A stretch of 23,686 bases of DNA from RUG12395 sp034178705 (GTDB lineage Bacteria; Bacillota; Clostridia; Oscillospirales; CAG-272): the NCBI GenBank assembly GCA_034178705.1, contig JAXFQY010000086.1, forward strand, positions 1-23,686. Reading direction: 5' to 3'. The notes below the pieces were generated by a model. The model was not told where the DNA came from, made no database searches, and worked only from the letters and a program-made list of their open reading frames with translations. The position numbers and the translations under genes are program-made. This document shows positions 7,434-15,051 of the stretch, piece after piece. Positions within the stretch are counted from its first letter, which is position 1. Each line of letters begins with the position of its first letter.

Positions 7434-7490
7434 TCTTAAAAAGAAAATGCGGGAAGGTGCACAGAGATTTTCTCTGTGCGCCTTCCCGCA
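7434..7490 (-). terminator. Strong rho-independent terminator of the arabinofuranosidase-GRE operon
   Basis: A 20-bp stem (7448-7467 with 7471-7490, a single G-T wobble, 3-base loop TTT) is followed on the minus strand by TTTTCTTTTTAA. It lies about 65 bases after the stop of the activating-enzyme gene. On the plus strand the 3' flank is not T-rich, so it acts on the minus strand. Confidence 0.92.
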
Positions 7491-7555
7491 GGAGGTTTGT
7501 ACAGCTTCCGGATTCTTTGCCTGTTTGCACACCCGGGCGGTGTCCGTTGCGTGCT

Positions 7556-8407
7556 TTACAGCACGCGGACTTCAATTCCGCGTTCCCGGAACGGAGACAG
7601 ATCGACATGGCTCGGCGCTCTGAACTCCCTGTGTTCGTATACTCTGCCGACCATTGCATATTTGCCCCCGGCGGCGCCGTTATACGGAAGCAGCTCGTAT
7701 CGCTGAAGTCCTTCCGCGCCCGCGACAAGCGCAGCGCTGGCGGCAAGGTTTTCCTTTGCGTCATTTACGCCTTCAATCAGCGGTGTTCGGGCGATAAAAG
7801 GCTTTTTGGAACGGATCAGCGCACGCAGGTTTTCCAGAATCACGGTGTTCGGAACACCGGTGAATTTCCGGTGCGCCTCCGCGTCCGCATGCTTGATGTC
7901 AAACAGAAAGAAATCGGCAGCGGAGATGATTTTTTCAAACTGCTCTGGTTTGCAGAAGGCGCTTGTCTGTACGGCGGTGTGAATGCCGTTTTTTTTCATC
8001 CTGCCGAGCATTTCCAGAAGAAAGTCCGGCTGCATGGTGGGCTCTCCGCCCGAAAAGGTTACTCCTCCGTCGGCAAGAAAGATCTTCTGCTTCAGCAAAC
8101 GCTCCTCCAGTACATCCGCACTTACTCTTTTTCCGCAGATTTTACGGAAGGCGTTCGGGCAACGGTAAACACACCGTCCGCAGGCATTGCATCGACCCGT
8201 CAGACGAAGGGCGCAGTCCTCGACCGCACATTTCCCGCAATGCAGGCAGGAGCCGGCATTGACCCAGATTTCCGGCTCGGGGCTGAGCCCCTCCGGATTG
8301 TGGCACCATTGGCAGGAAAGCGGGCAGCCCTTGAAAAAAACGGTGGTTCGAACGCCTGGCCCGTCATAGACAGAAAATTCCTTGATATCAAAAATCGTGC
8401 CTTCCAT
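7556..8407 (-). CDS. Glycyl radical enzyme activating protein (radical SAM)
   Basis: 283 residues. It should use SAM and a [4Fe-4S] cluster to abstract a hydrogen from the glycyl loop of a GRE. The radical SAM cluster motif is C28-PLS-C32-QW-C35 (KGCPLSCQWCHNPEG). It is followed by a ferredoxin-like insert with C54-LH-C57-GK-C60...C65 and C73-NA-C76-GR-C79...C83 for two extra [4Fe-4S] clusters, as in most non-PFL activases. The GGVTFSGGEP motif is at 114-123. The start at 8407 is taken because MEGTIFDIKEFSVYDGPGVRT is the family N-terminus and GAGG lies upstream; a longer frame of 29 codons would run into the GRE gene. It sits 8 bases after the GRE stop and is the last gene of its operon. It is the only activase in the window, so it probably serves both GREs. 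Confidence 0.92.
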   Translation of the reverse strand: MEGTIFDIKEFSVYDGPGVRTTVFFKGCPLSCQWCHNPEGLSPEPEIWVNAGSCLHCGKCAVEDCALRLTGRCNACGRCVYRCPNAFRKICGKRVSADVLEERLLKQKIFLADGGVTFSGGEPTMQPDFLLEMLGRMKKNGIHTAVQTSAFCKPEQFEKIISAADFFLFDIKHADAEAHRKFTGVPNTVILENLRALIRSKKPFIARTPLIEGVNDAKENLAASAALVAGAEGLQRYELLPYNGAAGGKYAMVGRVYEHREFRAPSHVDLSPFRERGIEVRVL

Positions 8408-8415
8408 CGGAAGCC

Positions 8416-10461
8416 TCAATCTGCCGTCAGAACGGCTCTCTGGATGATTTGATCCTGATAGACCTTGTCGAGCTCTGTAAAATAACCGCTCCATCCCCAG
8501 ACGCGCACAATCAGATTACGGTATTTTTCCGGGTGCTGCTGTGCGTCAAGAAGCGATGCTCTGTCAATAACGTTCAGCTGCAGCTGATGCCCCCCCAGCT
8601 GGATATAACAGCGGACCAGCAGTGCGAGCTTTTTGATTCCGTCCTCAGTTGCAAAGACTGACGGTGAAAATTCCAGGGTAAGCGGACCGCCGTTGACTGT
8701 ACGGCGCATATCGGCTTTGGTGAAGGAGCGGATTACCGAAAGAGGACCGTTCAGTGTGGTCAGCAGGGAAGGGGAATAGTTGGCGGGCAGATAATCGCCG
8801 GCATGTCTGCCGTCTGCGGTTGCCCCCTGCGTCGCCGCATGGCTGACATAATACATAGCGCTGGCGCAGCCGGCACGCCAGATGCCGCCGCGGTCGTTCC
8901 GGATGCCCTGCAGAGATTCCGCAAAGCAGGAAAGAAGCTCGGAACCGATCCCGTCCGCCTCACAGTCGTTGCCCATTCGCGGTGTTTCCCGGAGAATCAG
9001 ATTGCGCTCCCTCTCATATCCGACATAATCGGCATCCAGCATGGCAAGAAAATCGGCAGGGGCAATCTCTTTACGCTCGTAAACCAGTGTACGGACAGCG
9101 GACAGAGCGTCCGCTGCCGGGGCCAGTCCTGTCCCGTGGATTCCGTAATTGTTGTAGGTTGCGCCGAATGAAATGTCCTTTCCGCCGGGAATGCCCTGCA
9201 TCAGCGCGGTCAGCAAGGGAGCGGGGCGGAAGTAAAGAGCATTGTGACGGGTGGTGATCGCGCGGGTTTCCCTCCGGATTTCCTTTCTGACGGCAGAAAA
9301 CAACTCTTCATAGCTCACGGCGCTTTTCAGCTGGGCACGGATGACCCGGTCGACAACTCCGAGAAAGGGAAAGGCATCGATATTCGGGACGTCCGCCCCT
9401 TTTCCGGGAATGATAAACTCCCAACAGGCGGCCACAACATAGTTGCAGGCATCGGCATGGGAATAGCCGAGCGCTTCCAGACCCGGGATCACAACATCAT
9501 CGTTGGCATACTGCGGGAACCCGATTCCGACCGCTGTCAGACGGGAGGCAAGCTCATAACGCTCCAGCGGTGTTCTGCTGTCCACCCGCAGATTGATTTT
9601 CGGATCAATGACCTTCAATTCCAGCGCCGCCCGGAGCATCAGCGCCGACAGATCATTGAAGCAATCGTTCCCGTTTTCGTCGCAGCCGCCGAGCATCAGG
9701 CTCTGACCGTTGTCTCCACGCTGCATTCCGGGATACAGATAGCTGTCGCAGTTGAACGAAAGGAAGAAATCGCAGGTCATCTCCAAAGCGGTTTCCTCTG
9801 TCAGACGTCCGCTTTCCAGGTCGTGGCGGTAGTAGGGATAAAGGAATTGATCGGCTCTGCCCGCGATGACATGGTAGTTCCCTTCGCACCACAGCGCAAA
9901 ATGCAGAAGTCTGAAAAACTGCAGAGCTTCGCGATAGGTTCTGGCGCTTTGCGCGGGTACCCGCCGCAGGGTTTCTGCAAGTTCGTTTCTCCCGGCGCGT
10001 TCTGCCGCTTTCCGGTACCGCTCCGCGAATGCAAGGATCGCCCTAAAGGCGACAATCTGCGCCGCTGCGGTTTCCCTGTCATCCGCGGTTCCGCTCTGTA
10101 CGGAGACCTCTGCCGTTTTCAGCAGGGCATCCAATCCGGTTGACAGAATTTTTCCGTAGTCCGGGCAGACATTGCTCATCCATCCGCTTTCGTGAATGGT
10201 GTGTGTGCTCTTTATTCTTTCCCACTCTTCTTCCGTGAAGATATCCGGCGCGGCCTTTGTGGTTCTCATCGGGATCAATTCCGAATCTTCCGCAAAGACA
10301 CAGCGCTGCGCGCGCAGCATTTCCCGAAGGCGGATGGCAGAGCGCATACTGAGGGAGGGGAGATTTCGGTAAATCTCCGGATGGAATCTGTGTTCGGTCA
10401 GATTTTCTTTCTGCCTGCCGGAGGTAAAATAATCCCGCAGACGTGCTATTCTCTCGGTCAT
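8416..10461 (-). CDS. Glycyl radical enzyme 1 (pyruvate formate-lyase/dehydratase superfamily), substrate unknown
   Basis: 681 residues. GREs use a stable glycyl radical to form a thiyl radical on a cysteine that attacks the substrate. The thiyl site is Cys346 in YVVAACWEF, with Glu348 two residues on, as in the C-x-E pattern of dehydratase- and lyase-type GREs; pyruvate formate-lyase instead has adjacent Cys-Cys. The C-terminal loop is RVWGWSG with Gly656. The family motif ADGRHAGDYLPANYSPS is at 549-565. The glycyl loop departs from the usual RV(S/A)GY by Trp on both sides of Gly. The start at 10461 is chosen because it matches the paralogue's MTERI start and has AGAGGATC upstream; the ATG lies 1 base beyond the TGA of the GH51 gene, so translation is coupled. 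The neighbours (two arabinofuranosidases, an activase) suggest a sugar or glycoside substrate, which is inference. Confidence 0.92.
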   Translation of the reverse strand: MTERIARLRDYFTSGRQKENLTEHRFHPEIYRNLPSLSMRSAIRLREMLRAQRCVFAEDSELIPMRTTKAAPDIFTEEEWERIKSTHTIHESGWMSNVCPDYGKILSTGLDALLKTAEVSVQSGTADDRETAAAQIVAFRAILAFAERYRKAAERAGRNELAETLRRVPAQSARTYREALQFFRLLHFALWCEGNYHVIAGRADQFLYPYYRHDLESGRLTEETALEMTCDFFLSFNCDSYLYPGMQRGDNGQSLMLGGCDENGNDCFNDLSALMLRAALELKVIDPKINLRVDSRTPLERYELASRLTAVGIGFPQYANDDVVIPGLEALGYSHADACNYVVAACWEFIIPGKGADVPNIDAFPFLGVVDRVIRAQLKSAVSYEELFSAVRKEIRRETRAITTRHNALYFRPAPLLTALMQGIPGGKDISFGATYNNYGIHGTGLAPAADALSAVRTLVYERKEIAPADFLAMLDADYVGYERERNLILRETPRMGNDCEADGIGSELLSCFAESLQGIRNDRGGIWRAGCASAMYYVSHAATQGATADGRHAGDYLPANYSPSLLTTLNGPLSVIRSFTKADMRRTVNGGPLTLEFSPSVFATEDGIKKLALLVRCYIQLGGHQLQLNVIDRASLLDAQQHPEKYRNLIVRVWGWSGYFTELDKVYQDQIIQRAVLTAD

Positions 10462-10462
10462 A

Positions 10463-11959
10463 TCAGAGATCCTCTTCAATCGGTAGGGATAGGGAAAGAA
10501 TTTCGCCAGGTCTGAGAGTGAGGCTGACTCCATCCGTTTCTGACTCCGTGGGTTTGACAAGGTCGGGGTTTTCAAAGGTGTTGCAGTCTGTCGGGTGTTC
10601 GGACCAGAGAGAGCGCAGAACCCCCTTTCCCGACGCGCGAATGCCGCAGAGCACAAGCTTCAGGCTGATTGCTCCGTGATAGTCTGAGTTCTGCAGGGTC
10701 AGCGTCAGAATTCCGTTCTTGACAGAGGCGGAGGAGGAAACGCGGCGCAGTCTGAGCGGAACTGTCTTCCCGGGGAATTCGATGATTCCGCAGTCGTTTT
10801 CCGTTTTGACAGCCGTTCCGTTCCGGTGGTTCTTCCATAAGTCAAAGACATGGTAGGTCGGGGTTGTGATACAGTGCTCCCCTGCCGTAAGAAACAGCGC
10901 ATGCAGGTTGTTTACCAGCTGGGCAGCGTTGGCCATATCGACCTTGTCACAGTTGTTGTTGAAAATGTTGAGATAGATGGCGCTCATGTTGGCATCGCGC
11001 AGCGTGCTCTGCTGTTCGTAGAGATTGGCGCCGCGGCTCGGACCGCTTCCATCCGGGTGCCATGCTCCCCATTCGTCGATATAGAGCTTCGCCTGGCTTT
11101 CCAGGCCGTATCCGCGGATATAACCCCAGTGCCGATCGATCAGCACCTGCATTCTGGCTGCCTGCCAAAGCATACGGTACCAGTCCTTTTCCCCGAAGTC
11201 GACGGGGTTGTCTTCTCGGTTGAAGCAATAGTAGTGAAGCGCATATCCCGACATCAGTTCCGGATGCTCGCGCGCAATCGCAAGAAAGCGTCTGGACCAT
11301 TCCCAGTCTTCGGCATTCGGACCGCAGGCAATCAGCTTCAGCTCTGGGTTGGCGTTCTTCACAACGGTGGCATAGCGGCGCCATTCGTGTGCGTAGGTCT
11401 CCGGGGTCATATTTCCGCCGCCGCCCCAGTTTTCGTTTCCGATTCCCCAGAACGGAATATCAAACGCATCCGGGTGGCCGTTTGCCCTTCTTTCTTCGGA
11501 AAGGGTTGTTGTTCCCGCAGGACTGGTTGCGTAGTCTACCCAATTCCGTATGTGCAGCGGAGATACACTTGTGAGATTCGCGGCGAAATACGCTTTTGCT
11601 CCCGCAAGCTCGCAGAAGTCGCAGAACTCATGCGTACCGACTTCATTGCTTTCATACTTACCGTCGTATTTTGTCCACCAGCTTATCCTTGTGGGACGGG
11701 TGTTTTTCGGGCCGATTCCGTCGCGCCAGTCGTACATTTCTGCGTAGCAACCGCCCGGCCAGCGGATAACCGGGGCATGGATTGCCCTCAGCTTCTCCAG
11801 GATTTCCTTTCTGAAGCCGCGGATATTGGGAACAGGGGAGTTTTCCCCCACATAAATTCCGTCATAGATCACGCCGCCGATATGTTCGGTGAAATGCCCG
11901 TAAAGCTCCGGCTTGATTGTGCCGGTTTTCAGGGGAGAAAAAACGTAAAGATGGTTCAT
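10463..11959 (-). CDS. Alpha-L-arabinofuranosidase, GH51, cytoplasmic
   Basis: 498 residues. GH51 enzymes release terminal L-arabinofuranose from arabinan, arabinoxylan or arabino-oligosaccharides with retention. Visible blocks: the N-terminal KPELYGHFTEHIGGVIYDGI, then VIRWPGGCYAEMYDWRDGIGP (65-84), the acid/base Glu176 in WGIGNENWGGGG, the HYYC strand at 242-245, and the nucleophile Glu296 in LYIDEWGAWHPDG. A C-terminal beta domain follows (about 385-498). There is no signal peptide, so it acts inside the cell on imported oligomers. The gene follows the lipoprotein gene by 20 bases and is coupled to GRE 1 downstream. Length and motifs are those of intracellular clostridial GH51 enzymes. Confidence 0.93.
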   Translation of the reverse strand: MNHLYVFSPLKTGTIKPELYGHFTEHIGGVIYDGIYVGENSPVPNIRGFRKEILEKLRAIHAPVIRWPGGCYAEMYDWRDGIGPKNTRPTRISWWTKYDGKYESNEVGTHEFCDFCELAGAKAYFAANLTSVSPLHIRNWVDYATSPAGTTTLSEERRANGHPDAFDIPFWGIGNENWGGGGNMTPETYAHEWRRYATVVKNANPELKLIACGPNAEDWEWSRRFLAIAREHPELMSGYALHYYCFNREDNPVDFGEKDWYRMLWQAARMQVLIDRHWGYIRGYGLESQAKLYIDEWGAWHPDGSGPSRGANLYEQQSTLRDANMSAIYLNIFNNNCDKVDMANAAQLVNNLHALFLTAGEHCITTPTYHVFDLWKNHRNGTAVKTENDCGIIEFPGKTVPLRLRRVSSSASVKNGILTLTLQNSDYHGAISLKLVLCGIRASGKGVLRSLWSEHPTDCNTFENPDLVKPTESETDGVSLTLRPGEILSLSLPIEEDL

Positions 11960-11979
11960 TGCTCAGCCTCTCCGGATGT

Positions 11980-13653
11980 TTATTTTACAACCTTAAAATC
12001 AATTTTCAGAACGGATATGGGTTTTGTAACGGCAGAAACGGTGCCGCTGCGAAGCGCGCTGCTGTCAACGCGGTAGGATTTCGGCATAACCTTGTGGGGA
12101 TTGTCCCAGGTGTTTGCCGCCGTCGGGTCGTTCGCGTAAAGCTCCGTGACGGATTCGACTGTGATGCTTTCAAAGGGGAGGGTAACGTCAAAGCATTGGT
12201 TTTGCGTTGTGGACTTGTTGATCAAAAACAGGGTTCCGGCGCTTTTGTCCGGCTCAAGGTATACCGCGGCTGCCGCGGACGCGGCGTTTGAAACAAAGGG
12301 AATCAGTCCGACCTTTTTTGCGCTGAAGGAGGAGCAATCCACGTCGACATTCAGAACCTCCCGCCCGATTTGCTCCGCGTACCAGCGAAAAACATAGGTG
12401 CAGATGTTGTCCCAGAAGTATTCTGTTCCGTTGATATTATAATAACCGACAAGGTTGGCGGCATAGGGGTGGTTGAGCATCGGCAGATGGTTTGCGGAGG
12501 AAATCATCGGCTCTGCAAGCATCTCCTGCAGAAGCGCGGCAAGAAAAACAGAACCAACGGTACCGTTGTAGTAGGTTCCCATCGGACCGTATTCGGTGAT
12601 CTGAATCGAGATGTTTTCCGCATTTTCTCCGCCGTATTTCAGAATTTCATCCTTTGTTTCCCCGATCAGTCTGCCGATGTAGTCCGACGCAGCCATATAA
12701 CAACGGAAAATATCCTCGTTGCTGTCCTTTTCGGAGGTGAAGTAGGGAGCATACGCCAGATGACAGTCTATAAAGTCGATTTTGTCGCCGAGCGCCGACA
12801 GCACCTTGCTGTCCCAGTCGGCATGAGCGTTGAGTGCATGACTTTCCACAAGCCCGATCACACCCAGTTCAACGGAATCCGCAAGGCTGCCGAGTCCGTC
12901 GTAGACGCTCTGTGCGAAGGCGATATATTCCTCCGGCGTTTTTGTCACCTTCATGCCTTCAACGGCTTCCTCTTTCATGTTGACTTCGTTGCCGATGGCA
13001 AAGGAAGAAACTCGGTAGCCTTTTTCAAGACAGTACCGGATCAGTGTGACTGCTTCTTCCGGGGTTCCGTTCCCGGCGTTCAGCTGAATAACCGGCTCAA
13101 CATCTGCCGCTTCGCACAGCAGAAAGAATTCATCCAGCCCGAAGTCCGGGTAGAAGGAGGCGCCGTCCTTTTCCGCGTAAGTGGGATATGCGTCGGAGAA
13201 GGGGTCTATCTGCGCTTTCCGGTTGCTGCCGAGGGTTTCCTGCCAATGAAAGTAGTCGCCCTCAATGCCGCCCGGATACCGCAGCGTTGTTACGCCGCAT
13301 GCCCGGATGGCATCCACCAGCTTGCTGTTCAGTGTCTTCTGCGTAGGGTTCCACACGCCGTATCCGGAGCCTCGCCACGCAAGGTTATCGCCGAATATTT
13401 CTTTTTTTACCGTATTGATGGATTCCGTTCCGACGGTGCAGACTGCATGTTTTGCCATCGTTTTATAAAGCGAACCCGATGCGTCGATAGAAAAAGCGTT
13501 CAGCGCGGGGGTGTTGTCTTCGACGGCAGCGCTTGTTTCTGTGCTGTCTTCTCCGCCGGATTCCCTGGTCTTTTCCGGCACTTTTCCTGCGGTGCATGCG
13601 CATAGGAGCAACAGCAGGGAAAGAAAAAGCAATGGGTATCGGGACAATTTCAT
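11980..13653 (-). CDS. Lipoprotein glycoside hydrolase, GH51/clan A-like
   Basis: 557 residues. The N-terminus is a lipoprotein signal (hydrophobic 6-18, lipobox LCAC with Cys20), followed by an acidic Ser/Thr/Glu-rich linker to about residue 50. The catalytic TIM barrel shows LRYPGG (124-129, as in the RWPGG of GH51), acid/base candidate Glu223 in FAIGNEVN and nucleophile candidate Glu354 in QITEYGPMG. A C-terminal beta domain starts near 440. The GNE...(TEY/DEW) arrangement indicates a retaining clan A enzyme of the arabinofuranosidase group, but it is clearly divergent from its GH51 neighbour and the specificity is uncertain. Attached to the outer membrane face, it would trim the glycan before uptake. 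First gene of the minus-strand operon; the ribosome binding site AGGAGG lies directly after the LacI operator. Confidence 0.8.
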   Translation of the reverse strand: MKLSRYPLLFLSLLLLLCACTAGKVPEKTRESGGEDSTETSAAVEDNTPALNAFSIDASGSLYKTMAKHAVCTVGTESINTVKKEIFGDNLAWRGSGYGVWNPTQKTLNSKLVDAIRACGVTTLRYPGGIEGDYFHWQETLGSNRKAQIDPFSDAYPTYAEKDGASFYPDFGLDEFFLLCEAADVEPVIQLNAGNGTPEEAVTLIRYCLEKGYRVSSFAIGNEVNMKEEAVEGMKVTKTPEEYIAFAQSVYDGLGSLADSVELGVIGLVESHALNAHADWDSKVLSALGDKIDFIDCHLAYAPYFTSEKDSNEDIFRCYMAASDYIGRLIGETKDEILKYGGENAENISIQITEYGPMGTYYNGTVGSVFLAALLQEMLAEPMISSANHLPMLNHPYAANLVGYYNINGTEYFWDNICTYVFRWYAEQIGREVLNVDVDCSSFSAKKVGLIPFVSNAASAAAAVYLEPDKSAGTLFLINKSTTQNQCFDVTLPFESITVESVTELYANDPTAANTWDNPHKVMPKSYRVDSSALRSGTVSAVTKPISVLKIDFKVVK

Positions 13654-13666
13654 GAAGGGCCTCCTG

Positions 13667-13680
13667 CATTAACGTTAATG
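13667..13680. promoter_or_regulatory. LacI-type operator, left operon
   Basis: The 14-bp perfect palindrome CATTAACGTTAATG is centred on CG, as LacI-family sites usually are. It covers the predicted transcription start (about 13676) of the lipoprotein operon. The same core occurs at 15055-15068 before the right operon. Binding should block initiation. Confidence 0.85.
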
Positions 13681-13682
13681 TT

Positions 13683-13711
13683 ATTATACAGGCAGCCCGT
13701 AGATTTGTCAA
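13683..13711 (-). promoter_or_regulatory. Consensus sigma-A promoter of the arabinofuranosidase-GRE operon
   Basis: Perfect TTGACA (13706-13711) and TATAAT (13683-13688) with a 17-base spacer on the minus strand. The operator follows immediately. A fully consensus promoter needs tight repression, which fits the LacI site on the start point. Confidence 0.92.
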
Positions 13712-13714
13712 GCC

Positions 13715-13726
13715 TTTTCCGGAAAA
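13715..13726. promoter_or_regulatory. Palindrome upstream of the -35, possible second regulator site
   Basis: The 12-bp perfect palindrome TTTTCCGGAAAA lies 3 bases upstream of the -35 box of the left operon. Its position would suit an activator or second repressor, but no identical copy was seen at the right operon's promoter, so function is unproven. Confidence 0.3.
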
Positions 13727-13749
13727 AATAAAAAGCGCCGGATAGGCGA

Positions 13750-13861
13750 TTTCTCATAAGGATGATAAAACCCCCAACAGAAGAAAATCTGTTGGGGGAA
13801 CGTGTTGTTTGCGTCCCGGTTGATCTTATTGCCGGAATTTATACAACGGCCTTATGAGAAA
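13750..13861. repeat. 12-bp inverted repeat enclosing the lacI terminator
   Basis: TTTCTCATAAGG at 13750-13761 and its exact reverse complement at 13850-13861 flank 88 bases that contain the terminator hairpin. In RNA they would form a long-range stem around the terminator. No target-site duplication is visible outside the arms. Confidence 0.7.
13767..13798 (-). terminator. Rho-independent terminator of the LacI-family regulator gene
   Basis: An 11-bp perfect stem CCCCCAACAGA/TCTGTTGGGGG (13771-13781 with 13788-13798, 6-base loop) followed by TTTT on the minus strand. It isolates the regulator gene from the operon promoter about 60 bases further on. Confidence 0.85.
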
Positions 13862-13904
13862 CTTGCGTATCATGCGGCGCTTTTGTATCGGGGAGGGATG
13901 CGCG

Positions 13905-14894
13905 CTATGCCGTTTCTCCGTTGGAAAGATCGGTGGAGATTACGACATGCTTGTTGGGCGTTCCCGGTTTGTTGATTTTTTCCGAGAGCAACTCATAGGC
14001 GGTATGCGACATTTGGGTTTTGTAGGATTTGACGCTTTTGACCCGGATCGGCATGATAATCCGGGACTGTATGTCGTCAAATCCGATAATGTCGATCGGT
14101 CCGGGGACCGGAACTCCGTTTCTGCGCAGCCAGTAGATGAGTTCACAGGCCGCCATATCCGAAAAGCAGATAACGGCATCGGACGAAAGCAACGTGTCTC
14201 TGCCGTTTTCAATGGCTTCTTCAAAGGAATCGGTCAGATCGATGGGAATGATGCGCTCGGGCGATAATGTTTTTCCGTGTTCCCGCATGGCGCCGTCAAT
14301 TCCGGCAAAGCGTTCACTTGCGGAGGAAACATATCGCGGAGGAAGAAGAACGGCGATTTTTTCTTTTCCTTTCCGGAGAAGATAGTCTGCCGCTTTGTAG
14401 CCGCCTCCGTAATCATCGCAGACGACATAGGCGGTGTCAATTTCTTTGTAATGCCTGCCAAGCAGCACGAACGGCATTTCCGATGCTATCAGCAGCCGGA
14501 GATTGTCTTTTGTCTTCTGAACGGGACAGAGAATGATTCCGTCGCATTTTTTCCCGATTGCCGTTTTGATGGCATTGCGCTCGGTTTCCTCGTTCTCGTT
14601 GGTGTTCAGAATCAGTACGGTGTAGCCGTCTTTGGCGGCGGCCTCCTCAATTCCCTTTATCATAATGGAAAAGTGAGGATTGAAGATACAGCCGATGATG
14701 ACGGCGATCGTGCGGGACTTTCCGCGGCGCATGGATGCGGCCACTGCGTTCCCGATGTAGCCCATTTCATCCGCCGTTCGCCTGATATACTCTGCGGTTT
14801 TTGCAGAGATATCGCTGGAACCGCGCAGCGCATGACTGACTGTGTTGATGCTGAACCCCGTTTTGGCGGCAATGTCCTTTAGCGTTACGCTCAT
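13905..14894 (-). CDS. LacI-family transcriptional regulator
   Basis: 329 residues, standard length. The N-terminal helix-turn-helix VTLKDIAAKTGFSINTVSHALRG (3-25) and hinge region to about 60 bind DNA. A periplasmic-binding-protein-like effector domain follows (TIAVIIGCIFNPHFSIMIKGIEEAA, then GIDGAMREHG, DAVICFSDMAACELIYWLRRNGVPVPGPIDIIGFDD). Such proteins are usually dimeric repressors released by a sugar or sugar phosphate. The gene lies between the two operons that carry identical LacI-type palindromes at their start points, so it is the obvious regulator. It has its own promoter and terminator. The ribosome binding site GGAGAG precedes the ATG. The effector is unknown. Confidence 0.92.
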   Translation of the reverse strand: MSVTLKDIAAKTGFSINTVSHALRGSSDISAKTAEYIRRTADEMGYIGNAVAASMRRGKSRTIAVIIGCIFNPHFSIMIKGIEEAAAKDGYTVLILNTNENEETERNAIKTAIGKKCDGIILCPVQKTKDNLRLLIASEMPFVLLGRHYKEIDTAYVVCDDYGGGYKAADYLLRKGKEKIAVLLPPRYVSSASERFAGIDGAMREHGKTLSPERIIPIDLTDSFEEAIENGRDTLLSSDAVICFSDMAACELIYWLRRNGVPVPGPIDIIGFDDIQSRIIMPIRVKSVKSYKTQMSHTAYELLSEKINKPGTPNKHVVISTDLSNGETA

Positions 14895-14937
14895 GTCCGT
14901 AGGCTCTCCTATGGAAAATCCTGTTTACTTCCTTTTT

Positions 14938-14966
14938 ATTATATCCTTGAATCCCGGAAAAGTCAA
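14938..14966 (-). promoter_or_regulatory. Sigma-A promoter of the LacI-family regulator gene
   Basis: TTGACT (14961-14966) and TATAAT (14938-14943) on the minus strand with a 17-base spacer, start near 14931. The CATTAACGTTAATG operator is absent here, so the regulator probably does not repress itself through that site. Confidence 0.8.
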
Positions 14967-15015
14967 TACGCTTACCGGTGTCTCCGTCATGGAGAAAAAG
15001 AAAAATAAAAAACTC

Positions 15016-15044
15016 TTGACAAATACCGTTTTGCATGATAGAAT
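15016..15044 (+). promoter_or_regulatory. Sigma-A promoter of the solute-binding protein-GRE 2 operon
   Basis: TTGACA (15016-15021) and TAGAAT (15039-15044) with a 17-base spacer. An A-rich stretch (about 14994-15013) directly upstream could serve as an UP element. The start would be near 15051, at the edge of the operator. Confidence 0.88.
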
Positions 15045-15051
15045 ACTTCCA

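Noticed and set aside
10850..12076. 408-codon plus-strand open frame over the GH51 gene
   Set aside because: Antisense to a gene with complete GH51 motifs; no start signal and no domain.
12370..13605. 411-codon plus-strand open frame over the lipoprotein hydrolase
   Set aside because: Antisense shadow. The minus frame has a lipobox, catalytic motifs, a consensus promoter and a ribosome binding site.
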